Source of the DNA: Onishia taeanensis
Lineage (GTDB): Bacteria > Pseudomonadota > Gammaproteobacteria > Pseudomonadales > Halomonadaceae
Direction of reading: 5' to 3'
NCBI RefSeq assembly: GCF_003268885.1
Contig: NZ_QLSX01000008.1
Coordinates: forward strand, 1 to 64,000
Length of the DNA: 64,000 nt
The stretch's first letter is position 1. Every line of letters starts with the position of its first letter. The notes below the pieces were generated by a model. That model worked only from the letters and a program-made list of their open reading frames with translations. It did no database searches and was not told the origin of the DNA. A program made the translations under genes and the position numbers. Of the stretch, positions 16,529 through 25,600 are shown one piece after another.

Positions 16529-18892
16529 TCATGCTGCATCGTCCCGATGGCGGATCAGGAAGCAATGGTGCAGGTCGGGACGACGGGTGAAATCCGGGTC
16601 GAACGTCTTGGCCGAGATATCCTCCACTGCGAAGCGTTCCTCAAGCGACGCATCGAGCACGAAGCGGCGCTGGTTGTTGGAGAACACCAGGGTGCCTCCC
16701 GGCGCCAGGCGCGCTATGGCCAGCTCGACGAGCCGGCCTTGATCGCGCTGGATGTCGAGGGTCGCCTCCATCTTCTTCGAGTTGGAGAAGGTCGGCGGGT
16801 CGAGGAAGATCAGATCGAACTCGCTGCCGGCGGTTTCGAGCCAGCGCAGGCAGTCGTCACGCACCACCCGATGGCGGCTGGGGTCGAGACGGTTCAAGGC
16901 GAAGTTCTCCCGCGCCCACTCGAGATAGGTGTTCGAGAGATCGACGCTGACGCTGTCGCTGGCTCCACCCTCGGCCTGGGTGCCCAGCGCTGCCTGCACG
17001 GTCGCCGTGGCGGTATAGCAGAACAGGTTCAGGAAGCGCTTACCCGGCGCCATCTCGGCCAGCATCCGGCGCACCGGCCGGTGGTCGAGGAAGAGTCCGG
17101 TGTCCAGGTAGTCGCGCAGGTTCACCCACAGCTGGGCGCGGCCCTCGCGGACCTGAAAGCGCTCGCCGCTGGCGGCGTGCTTCTGGTACTGCGCCTTGCC
17201 GGACTGGCGCTCCCGCTGCTTGATGTAGACGTGCTCCGGCGAGACCTCGAGCACCTCGGGAATCACGCCCAGGGCGTCGAGCAGTCGGCGCTGAGCCTGG
17301 TTGGCATTCACCGACTTGGGCGGCGCGTACTCCTGTACATGCACCCGATCGCCGTAGACATCGATCGCCAGCGCATACTCGGGCATGTCGGCGTCATACA
17401 GCCGATAACAGGGCTCACCGCTGCGCTTGAGCCACGACTTGAGGCGCTTGCGATTCTTCAGCAGGCGGTTGGCGAACATCTGCGCCCCTTCCGAGCGCGC
17501 CGGGCGCTCGTCAGAGTGAGCGGCCGCCCCCTTGGACGACTTAGTGGCTGGCTTGGTGGCTGAGTTAGTGGCTGAGTTAGAGGCCGCCTTGTGGAACTCG
17601 TCGCCGGACGCGTCGCCATCATGATCGTCCCCGGATGACTGACCACCAACGGCGCGGCGTTTGGCAGGCGCCGCCTGATCAGGGGTCGGCGCCGACGCCT
17701 GGCCCTGATCCAGCTCGATCAGCAGCAGCTTGCAGTCCAGCGGACCGTTCTTGAAGGCATACTGCTTGCCGGCCCTGAGCCCGGTGCGATGACCAAGCTC
17801 CGGGTTACCGGTCAGCATCGCCAGGCGCCAGCCGGGAAAATGCGCCTGGGCGCGGGCACCGAGCGCGGCATAGAGCGGCACCAGTTCCGGCAGCTCGCCG
17901 ATACGCTCGCCGTAGGGCGGGTTGGTGATCAGCAGCCCCAACGCTTCGGCGGGCAGGTCGGCGGGGCGCACCAGCTGCTTGACCGATGCCCCCTGGAAGT
18001 CGATCAGCGCCGGAATACCGGCACGCATGGCGTTGGCGCGGGCCGCCGAGATCGCCTGAGGGCTCTGGTCGCGACCATAAAGCTTGGCCTTGCAGCGCTT
18101 GCGCCCCAGGCTCGCCCGGGCTTCTGCCTCTCGCTTGAGCTCCTGCCACAGGGTGGCGTCATGGCCCGCCCAGCCGTGAAAGCCGAAGCGCTCGCGCAGT
18201 AAGTTCGGCGCCACATCGGCAGCCATCAGCGCCCCCTCGATGACCAGGGTGCCCGAGCCACACAGCGGGTCGATCAGCGCTTCGCCGGCCTTGGCGCGAG
18301 CCGGCCAGTCGGCTCGCACCAGCAGCGCCGCGGCGAGGTTTTCCTTGATCGGCGCATGCCCAAGCTCACGCCGATAGCCGCGACGGTGCAGGCTATCGCC
18401 GGACAGGTCGATGCCCAGGGTCAGGCGCCCGCGGTGCAGGTGGGCATAGAGACGCAGGTCCGGGTCCCGCGGGTCGACGCTTGGCCGTTCGCGGCCGGCA
18501 CTTCTCAGGGCATCAACGACCCCATCCTTGACCGTCTGGGCGCCGAAGCGGGTGTGGCGGATAGCCTCGGACTGACCGTGGAAATCCACCGCCAGCGTCT
18601 TGCCCGGCGCCAGGTGGCCACGCCAATCGATGGCTTCGGCGCAGCCCTTGAGCTGGTCGGGTGTCTCGATGCCTTCTTCCCGCGACAGGCAGAGCACGAT
18701 GCGATTGGCGAGGCGCGACCACAGGCAAGCGCGATAGGCGGCCTCGAGGGAACCCGTGAGGTGCACCCCGGCCACCGTCGTCTTGGTGACCGTCATCCCC
18801 AGACTGCCAAGCTCGTCGGCCAGCAGAAGCTCCATGCCTTTGGGGCAGGTGGCGAATAAGGTCATAGTTTCAATAGCTTGCTGATCTTTCAT
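16529..18892 (-). CDS. rlmL: Bifunctional 23S rRNA methyltransferase RlmKL
   Basis: Methylates two guanines of 23S rRNA (N2 of G2445 by the N-terminal half, N7 of G2069 by the C-terminal half, E. coli numbering). Visible are the THUMP region (about 45-155), the first methyltransferase with LLITNPPYGERIGE near residue 320 and the second with LNLFCYTATATVQAALG and LIFLDPPTFSNSKK near 695. At 787 residues it exceeds E. coli RlmKL (702), mainly through a linker insertion of about 70 residues that contains short repeats (NSATNSATKPATKSS). AGGTGG precedes the ATG by seven bases. A duplicated copy of its 3' end follows. Confidence 0.94.
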   Translation of the reverse strand: MKDQQAIETMTLFATCPKGMELLLADELGSLGMTVTKTTVAGVHLTGSLEAAYRACLWSRLANRIVLCLSREEGIETPDQLKGCAEAIDWRGHLAPGKTLAVDFHGQSEAIRHTRFGAQTVKDGVVDALRSAGRERPSVDPRDPDLRLYAHLHRGRLTLGIDLSGDSLHRRGYRRELGHAPIKENLAAALLVRADWPARAKAGEALIDPLCGSGTLVIEGALMAADVAPNLLRERFGFHGWAGHDATLWQELKREAEARASLGRKRCKAKLYGRDQSPQAISAARANAMRAGIPALIDFQGASVKQLVRPADLPAEALGLLITNPPYGERIGELPELVPLYAALGARAQAHFPGWRLAMLTGNPELGHRTGLRAGKQYAFKNGPLDCKLLLIELDQGQASAPTPDQAAPAKRRAVGGQSSGDDHDGDASGDEFHKAASNSATNSATKPATKSSKGAAAHSDERPARSEGAQMFANRLLKNRKRLKSWLKRSGEPCYRLYDADMPEYALAIDVYGDRVHVQEYAPPKSVNANQAQRRLLDALGVIPEVLEVSPEHVYIKQRERQSGKAQYQKHAASGERFQVREGRAQLWVNLRDYLDTGLFLDHRPVRRMLAEMAPGKRFLNLFCYTATATVQAALGTQAEGGASDSVSVDLSNTYLEWARENFALNRLDPSRHRVVRDDCLRWLETAGSEFDLIFLDPPTFSNSKKMEATLDIQRDQGRLVELAIARLAPGGTLVFSNNQRRFVLDASLEERFAVEDISAKTFDPDFTRRPDLHHCFLIRHRDDAA

Positions 18893-18932
18893 GAAAGAGC
18901 CACCTGGCGCGACGCGCCGTCATATTACTGAA

Positions 18933-18961
18933 ATGCTATTTTGGTACTGCGCTTATTCCAA
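18933..18961 (-). promoter_or_regulatory. Candidate promoter of rlmKL
   Basis: Minus-strand TTGGAA, 17-base spacer, TAGCAT, about 40 bases before the start codon. Four of six consensus bases in each box, hence tentative. Confidence 0.3.
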
Positions 18962-19168
18962 ATCGCCTGTCGACATCGACTAGGCGGGTGCGCTAGTTGT
19001 AGAGGGGTAGCTACGCGGTACGCATGTGTTATCTGGTCCAAGGACGCTATCGGCATCAGGCGCTGAGCCTCGGGATTGCGGTTAGCCTTGTGCAATCTGT
19101 GCTCGTCCCAGCCTATGCCCCATAAACACTGGTTTGCATAAAAAACTGGTTCATCAAGAGGCCATCCG

Positions 19169-19375
19169 ATGAAACGACAGAAACGTGATCGCTTCCAGCG
19201 CGCTTATGTTCACGGTTACAAGGCAGGGGTCAGCGGCCGTTCCCGTGATGAATGTCCCAGTCAGGATGTCAATCTTCGCGAATACTGGATGAGCGGTTGG
19301 CGTGAAGGTCGAGGGGATCAATGGTCGGGCATGACAGGCGTGTCCGGCATTCACAAAAATCCCATGGTCATGTAG
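19169..19375 (+). CDS. rmf: Ribosome modulation factor
   Basis: Small basic protein that converts 70S ribosomes to inactive 100S dimers in stationary phase. The family start MKRQKRDRFQRAYVHGYKAG is conserved, as are GRSRDECP and the YWMSGWREGRGD segment. At 68 residues it is longer than E. coli RMF (55) because of a C-terminal extension after the conserved GWREGR. AGAGG lies about nine bases before the ATG. A strong terminator follows and pyrD converges on it; the rmf-pyrD proximity is conserved in many gammaproteobacteria. Confidence 0.93.
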   Translation: MKRQKRDRFQRAYVHGYKAGVSGRSRDECPSQDVNLREYWMSGWREGRGDQWSGMTGVSGIHKNPMVM

Positions 19376-19395
19376 TTCCCCATTTTCAATGCCCT

Positions 19396-19424
19396 AAGGC
19401 CCGTGAACCCACGGGCCTTTTTAT
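19396..19424 (+). terminator. Terminator of rmf
   Basis: Stem arms AAGGCCCGTG and CACGGGCCTT with loop AACC, followed by TTT and an AT-rich run. Confidence 0.85.
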
Positions 19425-19516
19425 ATCCAGCCCTGTCTTAACTTCAGCCCTATCGCAGTATCCCGGCTTATTGCCGCATCCCGCCATATCGCCATCGCGC
19501 CTGCTCCTGCCTGCCT

Positions 19517-20539
19517 TCAGTCGGCGGCAAGCTTCAATGCCCGGGCGCATTCGCCCACCAGGGGCGGGCCACGATAGATGAAGCCCGAATAGAGCTGCAC
19601 CAGATCTGCCCCGGCCCGACGCTTGGCCACCGCCGCCTCGCCGCTGTCGATACCGCCGACGCCGATGATCGGCATGTCCGGCAGCCGGCGCCGCAGTTCA
19701 CGAATCACACGATTGGACGATTCAAATACGGGACGACCGGAAAGGCCCCCCGCCTCATCGGCGTGGGGCTGCCCGGTCACGGCATCGCGCGCCACCGTAG
19801 TGTTGGTGGCGATGACCCCATCGATGCCGTTGGCGACCAGCGCCTCGGCCACCAGGCCGACCTCCTCGTCGCTCATGTCCGGCGCGATCTTGACCGCCAG
19901 AGGCACACGCCGACCGCTGTCATGATCGAGTCGCAGGCTTTTCTCGCGCAGCGCACCGAGCAATCTGTCCAGATGCTCGCCGAACTGCAGGTTGCGAAGC
20001 CCTGGCGTGTTGGGCGAAGAAATATTGACCGTGATGTAGTCGGCGTGGGCATGCACCCGCTCGAGACAGAACAGATAGTCGTCGACGGCCTGCTCCACCG
20101 GGGTGGTCAGATTCTTGCCGATGTTGATACCGATCAAACCGTCATAGCGGCTCTTCTTGACCCGGGCAATCAGGTGCTCGACGCCTGAATTGTTGAAGCC
20201 CATGCGGTTGATGATCGCCCCGCTCTCGGGCAGGCGAAACAGGCGTGGCTTGGGGTTGCCCGGCTGCGGCTTGGGGGTGACGGTGCCGACCTCGACGAAG
20301 CCGAAGCCGAGGGCGCCAAGGGCATCAAGGTGATCGGCATTCTTGTCGAGCCCAGCGGCGAGGCCCACCCGATTGGGGAAGCGCAGTCCCATCAGCTCGA
20401 CGGGATCGTCGACCCGCGCGCCGCCGCCCAACTTGCCAGACAGGCCCAGGCGATGCGCCATATCGAGCGCCATCAGCGTCACGCCATGGGCAGTCTCGGG
20501 ATCAAGGCGAAAGAGGATCGAGCGGGCGGCGGCGTACAT
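19517..20539 (-). CDS. pyrD: Dihydroorotate dehydrogenase (quinone), class 2
   Basis: Membrane-associated flavoenzyme of pyrimidine synthesis that oxidises dihydroorotate and reduces quinone. The 340-residue length and N-terminal helix ([19 protein letters not shown]) are those of class 2 enzymes (E. coli 336). Seen are [31 protein letters not shown], the catalytic serine in [23 protein letters not shown] and [33 protein letters not shown]. The ATG at 20539 has AGGGAG six bases upstream; the open frame before it is not family sequence. It stands alone. Confidence 0.95.
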   Translation of the reverse strand: MYAAARSILFRLDPETAHGVTLMALDMAHRLGLSGKLGGGARVDDPVELMGLRFPNRVGLAAGLDKNADHLDALGALGFGFVEVGTVTPKPQPGNPKPRLFRLPESGAIINRMGFNNSGVEHLIARVKKSRYDGLIGINIGKNLTTPVEQAVDDYLFCLERVHAHADYITVNISSPNTPGLRNLQFGEHLDRLLGALREKSLRLDHDSGRRVPLAVKIAPDMSDEEVGLVAEALVANGIDGVIATNTTVARDAVTGQPHADEAGGLSGRPVFESSNRVIRELRRRLPDMPIIGVGGIDSGEAAVAKRRAGADLVQLYSGFIYRGPPLVGECARALKLAAD

Positions 20540-20685
20540 GGCACTCCCTAAACTGGTGAACACGAACGAAGCAACGCACACGAGTGAGCCACCTCGGATA
20601 ACATCGCGGATGGCAACATGGCGGATAGCAACGTCGCGGGTAGAAAAAGCGGCGGGGATTATAGCGCATCGGCCCCATTAACGAC

Positions 20686-20708
20686 GAACCCCGCGCGAAG
20701 CGGGGCCG
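20686..20708 (-). terminator. Terminator after the ferritin-like gene
   Basis: Minus-strand CCCCGC, loop TTCGC, GCGGGG followed by TTCGT. A short but GC-rich hairpin about 45 bases after the stop; the T tract is weak. Confidence 0.5.
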
Positions 20709-20752
20709 TCGATAATATGGGTAATCAGGGGAAATCACACAGCCTGTCTGGC

Positions 20753-21043
20753 TCAGTGGGCGATCTCGCCGTCGGTAAACAGGAATTCCCGAAGATGCGC
20801 ATCCAGCGTCTTGTCCTGGCGACGGAGCCACTCCAAGGTCATGACCGCATGCTCCTTTTCTTCATCCCTGTTATGAATCAGTATCTTGCGTAACTCTGGA
20901 TCCTGACAGGCATCGACACGCTGGTTATACCAATCGACCGCCTCCAGTTCCTCCATTAGCGAAACGATGGCCCGGTGATAATCGCGGGTAGCGGCGCTAA
21001 GTTCTTCCACCGGCTCGTGATAGCTGTCACTGCTGCCTGCCAT
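20753..21043 (-). CDS. Encapsulated-ferritin-like (EncFtn) protein without encapsulin
   Basis: A 96-residue protein closely matching the encapsulin-associated ferritin family, which oxidises iron at a site shared between two subunits. The motifs of the R. rubrum protein are present at the same numbering as I recall it: E32, W38 and Y39 in MEELEAVDWYNQR, then E62 and H65 in NRDEEKEHAVMTLEWLRR. The protein ends directly after the ferritin core (FLFTDGEIAH) and lacks the C-terminal tail that carries the encapsulation peptide. No encapsulin gene is adjacent: pyrD lies downstream and mgtE diverges upstream. AAGGAGAGG precedes the ATG. It probably works as a free ferroxidase or iron-handling decamer, which is inference. 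Confidence 0.85.
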   Translation of the reverse strand: MAGSSDSYHEPVEELSAATRDYHRAIVSLMEELEAVDWYNQRVDACQDPELRKILIHNRDEEKEHAVMTLEWLRRQDKTLDAHLREFLFTDGEIAH

Positions 21044-21155
21044 GGGCCTCTCCTTTTGTGGTCTACTGGGTGTATCCAACGTTAGGCCAAAGCGGCGTCG
21101 CTGTCAGCTTTCACCGTCAACGCGGCCACGCCCCGCTTCATCTCAGGGAGATCCT

Positions 21156-22511
21156 ATGACCGACACCACTGACACCCTGGAAGGCCGGCTATCGCGCATT
21201 CATGAAGCCCTGGTCGATAATGATTTCGCCGTCATCGACGAGGTGCTCGATGACCTCGAACCGGCTGAGATCGCCCTTCTGCTCGAATCCCTGCCTCTGT
21301 CCGCGCGTACTCGGCTATGGGAACGGGTTTCGCAGGACGTCGACGGCGAAGTCCTGCTGCACGTCCATGATGAGGTTCGCAGCACCCTGATCGAGGACAT
21401 GGACGACCATGAGATCGTCGCCGCCACCTCGAACATGGACACCAGCGACCTGGCCGAACTCTTCGAGGACCTGCCTCAACAGGTCGCCGAAGACATGCTG
21501 CGCTCGATGGACGAGCTGCAGCGCGCGCGTCTCAAGGAAGCGCTGGCCTTCGAGGAAGATTCCGCCGGCCGTCTGATGCGCACCGACACCGTCAGCGTGC
21601 GTGCCGACGTGACGCTCGAAACCGTGCAACGTTTCCTGCGCTGGAAAAACCAGTCCATCCCCGACAACACCGATGCCCTGATGGTGGTCGACCGCAACGG
21701 CGTCTTCCTGGGCGTGCTGCCGCTGGCTCGGCTGGTCTCGCAGTCATCGGAGCTTGCCGTAGCCGACGTGCTGGAAAGCGACATCGACAGCGTATCGGTG
21801 ACCATGAAGTCGTGGGACGTGGCCACCCTCTTCCAGACGCACGATCTTGTGTCGGCGCCGGTGGTCGACGAGCACGGCCTGCTGCTGGGGCGCATCGTCA
21901 TCGAGGACATCGTCGACGTCATCCGCGAGGGCTCGGACCAGGCACTGATGAACATGGCCGGCCTCGACGAGGAAGAGGACCTGTTCGCCCCGGTCATTCC
22001 CAGCGCCAAGCGCCGGGCGGTGTGGCTCGGCATCAACCTAATGACGGCCTTCCTGGCGGCTTGGGTGATCGGCCGCTTCGAGGCAGCGCTCGATCAGATC
22101 GTCGCCTTGGCGGTGCTGATGCCCATCGTCGCCAGCATGGGCGGCATCGCCGGCAGCCAGACCCTGACCCTGGCGATTCGCGGCCTGGCGCTGGGTCAGA
22201 TCAGCCGCACCAACAGCAACTGGCTAATGCGCAAGGAAATCGGCATCTCGTTGATCAACGGCGTGCTGTGGGCACTGGTGGTCGCCGTGATCGCCACCCT
22301 GTGGTTCCAGGATGTGCGCATTGGCGGCATCATCGCCGTTGCCCTGGTCATCAACATGCTCGCGGCCGGCATCGCCGGCATCGCCATTCCCCTTGGCCTC
22401 AAGCGTCTGGGCATCGATCCAGCACTGTCGGGTTCTGTGGTGTTGACCACCGTCACCGACGTGATCGGCTTCATGGCCTTCCTGGGCCTGGCGACGGTCT
22501 TCCTGCTGTAA
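21156..22511 (+). CDS. mgtE: Magnesium transporter MgtE
   Basis: Inner-membrane Mg2+ channel gated by cytoplasmic domains. The 451-residue protein has the N-terminal superhelical MgtE domain (to about 125), a CBS pair (about 130-250, with MVVDRNGVFLGVLPL and PVVDEHGLLLGRI) and five C-terminal transmembrane segments, including the pore sequence LAVLMPIVASMGGIAGSQTLTL. The ATG at 21156 has AGGGAG upstream. It diverges from the ferritin-like gene, so both may share a regulatory region. Mg2+ binding between the domains closes the pore in the characterised homologue. Confidence 0.93.
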   Translation: MTDTTDTLEGRLSRIHEALVDNDFAVIDEVLDDLEPAEIALLLESLPLSARTRLWERVSQDVDGEVLLHVHDEVRSTLIEDMDDHEIVAATSNMDTSDLAELFEDLPQQVAEDMLRSMDELQRARLKEALAFEEDSAGRLMRTDTVSVRADVTLETVQRFLRWKNQSIPDNTDALMVVDRNGVFLGVLPLARLVSQSSELAVADVLESDIDSVSVTMKSWDVATLFQTHDLVSAPVVDEHGLLLGRIVIEDIVDVIREGSDQALMNMAGLDEEEDLFAPVIPSAKRRAVWLGINLMTAFLAAWVIGRFEAALDQIVALAVLMPIVASMGGIAGSQTLTLAIRGLALGQISRTNSNWLMRKEIGISLINGVLWALVVAVIATLWFQDVRIGGIIAVALVINMLAAGIAGIAIPLGLKRLGIDPALSGSVVLTTVTDVIGFMAFLGLATVFLL

Positions 22512-22610
22512 AGTGACCGATACGCGCCCCGCCTAAACGGGTGGGGCGCGTCCATGGCGCACCCGTTTCGCGCCTGTATCACGTCCCGACATTTCGTTGC
22601 CCCCAACGCA

Positions 22611-22637
22611 AACGACCCCGCCAATGGCGGGGTCGTT
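22611..22637. terminator. Hairpin between mgtE and gdhB
   Basis: Perfect 12-bp stem, arms AACGACCCCGCC and GGCGGGGTCGTT, loop AAT. It can serve both converging genes. A second, imperfect GC-rich hairpin (about 22525-22551) lies directly behind the mgtE stop. Confidence 0.75.
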
Positions 22638-22659
22638 GCGTTGAGGACTATCGGCAGGA

Positions 22660-25600
22660 TCAGCTTTCGGCGTTGCCTTCGGCCAGATCCACCAGCTCGC
22701 GAATGGCGACCGCAAACAGAGGGAAGCCGCCCTGGGAGCCGGAGTGGACCTCGACCAGCAGACGGCACCAGCGCTGGTACATGGCCGCATGGTTCTCGAA
22801 CCACTGCTCGACGCGCTGCTCGACCTCGCGCGGTCCGCTCTCCATGCGCAGTACGCCGACGGTCAGCGCCAGCTGCTGGCGATCCAGATCATCGCGGAAG
22901 GTCTCGCGGGCCTGCGCCTGCCAGCTGTCGCGCACCTCGAGGGCGTTGATCTGCTCGGTCATCCACGGCAGTTCCAGGCGATGGCCGACCTCGTAGAAGA
23001 CCTCGGCGACGCGCTGAATCTTCTCGTTGGTCTGCTTGGCGGCCTCGATGATGCCGAGTCCCGCATAGAGGCTGCCCGTGGCCGCCACCACGTTGGCGAG
23101 GCTGCCCGGCACGCCGGCTGCCGTCAGCTCGTCACGACGCGCGGCCCAGGCTTCGCGCTCGTCGCCACGCAGGCGCTTGCCGATGCTTTCCTGCAGCTGG
23201 GTCAGCCGTGGGGCGAAATGGGTGATGCAGTCCTTGGCGGTCATGCCGGTGCGCTGACGCAGGAACCAGCGAGTGGCACGGCGCAGCAGACGCATCAGGT
23301 CGAGCATCATGCGGTACTGAACCTGGCTTGGCACCTGGTTATCCAGCGCCTCGACCTGCTGCCACAGAGCGTCCAGGTTGAAGCTGTCGCGGGCCACGAT
23401 ATAGGCCCGTGCGATCTCGGCACGGCCAGCGCCGGTGGTATCGATCAGACGACGCACGAAGACGACGCCCATATGGTCAACCAGGTCATTGGCGATCTGG
23501 GTCGCGACGATCTCGCGCTTCAGGCGATGCTCGTACATCTCATCGTGGAAACGCTCGACCAGCACGCTCGGGAAGACCCGCTCCAGATGCTGCTGAATGT
23601 AGGGATCGTCCGGCACGTCGGAGGCAATCAGGTCGCCCTTGAGCGCGCTTTTGGCGTAGGAGATCAGCACCGACAGCTCAGGCAGGGTCATGCCCTGGTT
23701 GGCATTGGCGCGCTCCAGCATCTCCTCGTCGTTGGGCAGGAACTCGAGTTCGCGGTCGAGTTGCCCGGCCACTTCCAGCTCGTTGATGAAGCGACGGTAG
23801 GGGCCCAGTCCCTCGTGGGAGAGGATCTCGGACAGCGACAGCGCCTGGGTCTGGCGGTAGTTGTCGCGGATCACCAGCTCCGAGACCTCGTCGGTCATGC
23901 TCGCCAGCAGCTGATTGCGCTGCTTGTCGGTCATGTCGCCGCGCTTGACGATATCGTCGAGCAGGATCTTGATGTTGACCTCGTGGTCGGAGCAGTTGAC
24001 CCCGCCAGCGTTGTCGATGAAGTCGGTGTTGACCCGCACGCCCTTGTGCGCGGCTTCCATGCGGCCACGCTGGGTCAGACCCAGGTTACCGCCCTCGCCG
24101 ACCACACGGCAGTTGAGCTCGTTGCCATTGACCCGCAGCGCATCGTTGGCCTTGTCGCCCACGTCGGCATCTGTCTCGGCCTCGGCCTTGACGTAGGTCC
24201 CGATGCCGCCGTTCCAGATCAGGTCGATCTGCGACTTGAGCATGGCGCGAATCAGGTCGTTGGGCGACAGCTTGTCTTCGTTGATGCCGAAGGCCTTCTT
24301 CATCGCCGCCGAGATCGGGATCGACTTGGCGCTACGCTTGAAGATGCCGCCGCCCTCGGAGATCAGCGAGGCGTCATAGTCTTCCCAGCTGGAGCGCGGC
24401 AGCGCGAAGAGACGCTGGCGTTCGGCGAAGGAAGCCGCGACGTCCGGCGTCGGGTCGACGAAGATGTGCATGTGGTTGAAGGCACCCAGCAGGCGAATCT
24501 TTTCGGACAGCAGCATGCCGTTGCCGAAGACGTCGCCGGCCATGTCACCGATGCCCACCACGCTGAACTCGTCGGCCTGGATGTTCACGCCCTGCTCGCG
24601 GAAGTGGCGCTTGACCGACTCCCAGGCCCCCTTGGCGGTGATGCCCATCTTCTTGTGGTCATAGCCGTTGGCGCCGCCGGAAGCAAAGGCGTCACGCAGC
24701 CAGTGGCCATATTCCAGCGAGATCTCGTTGGCAATGTCGGAGAAGGTCGCGGTGCCCTTGTCGGCCGCGACCACCAGGTAGGGGTCGTCGGCATCGTGAC
24801 GCACCACCTTGACCGGCGGCACGACCTCGCCGGCTTCCAGGTTGTCGGTGACGTCGAGCAGGGCGCGAATGAAGGTCTTGTAGCAGGCGATGCCTTCCTG
24901 CTGGATGGCGTCGCGATCGCCGCCTTCCGGCAGACGCTTGCAGACGAAGCCGCCCTTGGCGCCGACCGGCACGATAACCGCGTTCTTGACCTGCTGGGCC
25001 TTGACCAGGCCGAGCACCTCGGTGCGGAAGTCTTCGCGACGATCCGACCAGCGCAGGCCGCCACGGGCCACCTTGCCACCCCGCAGGTGAACGCCCTCGA
25101 CCTGCGGCGAATAGACGAAGATCTCGAACATCGGCCGCGGCTTGGGCATGCCGGTGATCTGGGACGGGTCGAGCTTGAAGGAGAAGTAGTCCTTGAGCTC
25201 GCCGTCGTCTCCCGGCTGATAGTAGTTGGTGCGCAGGGTCGACTGGATAAGCTCGATGTAACGACGCATCAGCAGGTCGTCGTTGAGACTCGCGACATCA
25301 TCGAGCAGGGCCATCAGACGTGCCTGGCAGGCTTCGGCCTCGGCGGCGCGGTCGCCTTCCTGCTCAGGATCAAAGCGCAGCTCGAACAGGGTCACCAGCT
25401 CACGGGTGATCTGCGGGTGGCTCGCCAGAGTGGTGGCGATATAGAGCTGGGACAGCCCGAAGCGAATCTGCTTCAGGTAGCGGCCATAGGCCCGGAGCAT
25501 GGCAACTTCGCGCCAGCTCAGGTTGGCGCCGATCACCAGGCGGTTGAAGGGATCGTTCTCGGCCTGACCGCGCCAGATGCGCTGGAAGGCATCGGTGAAG

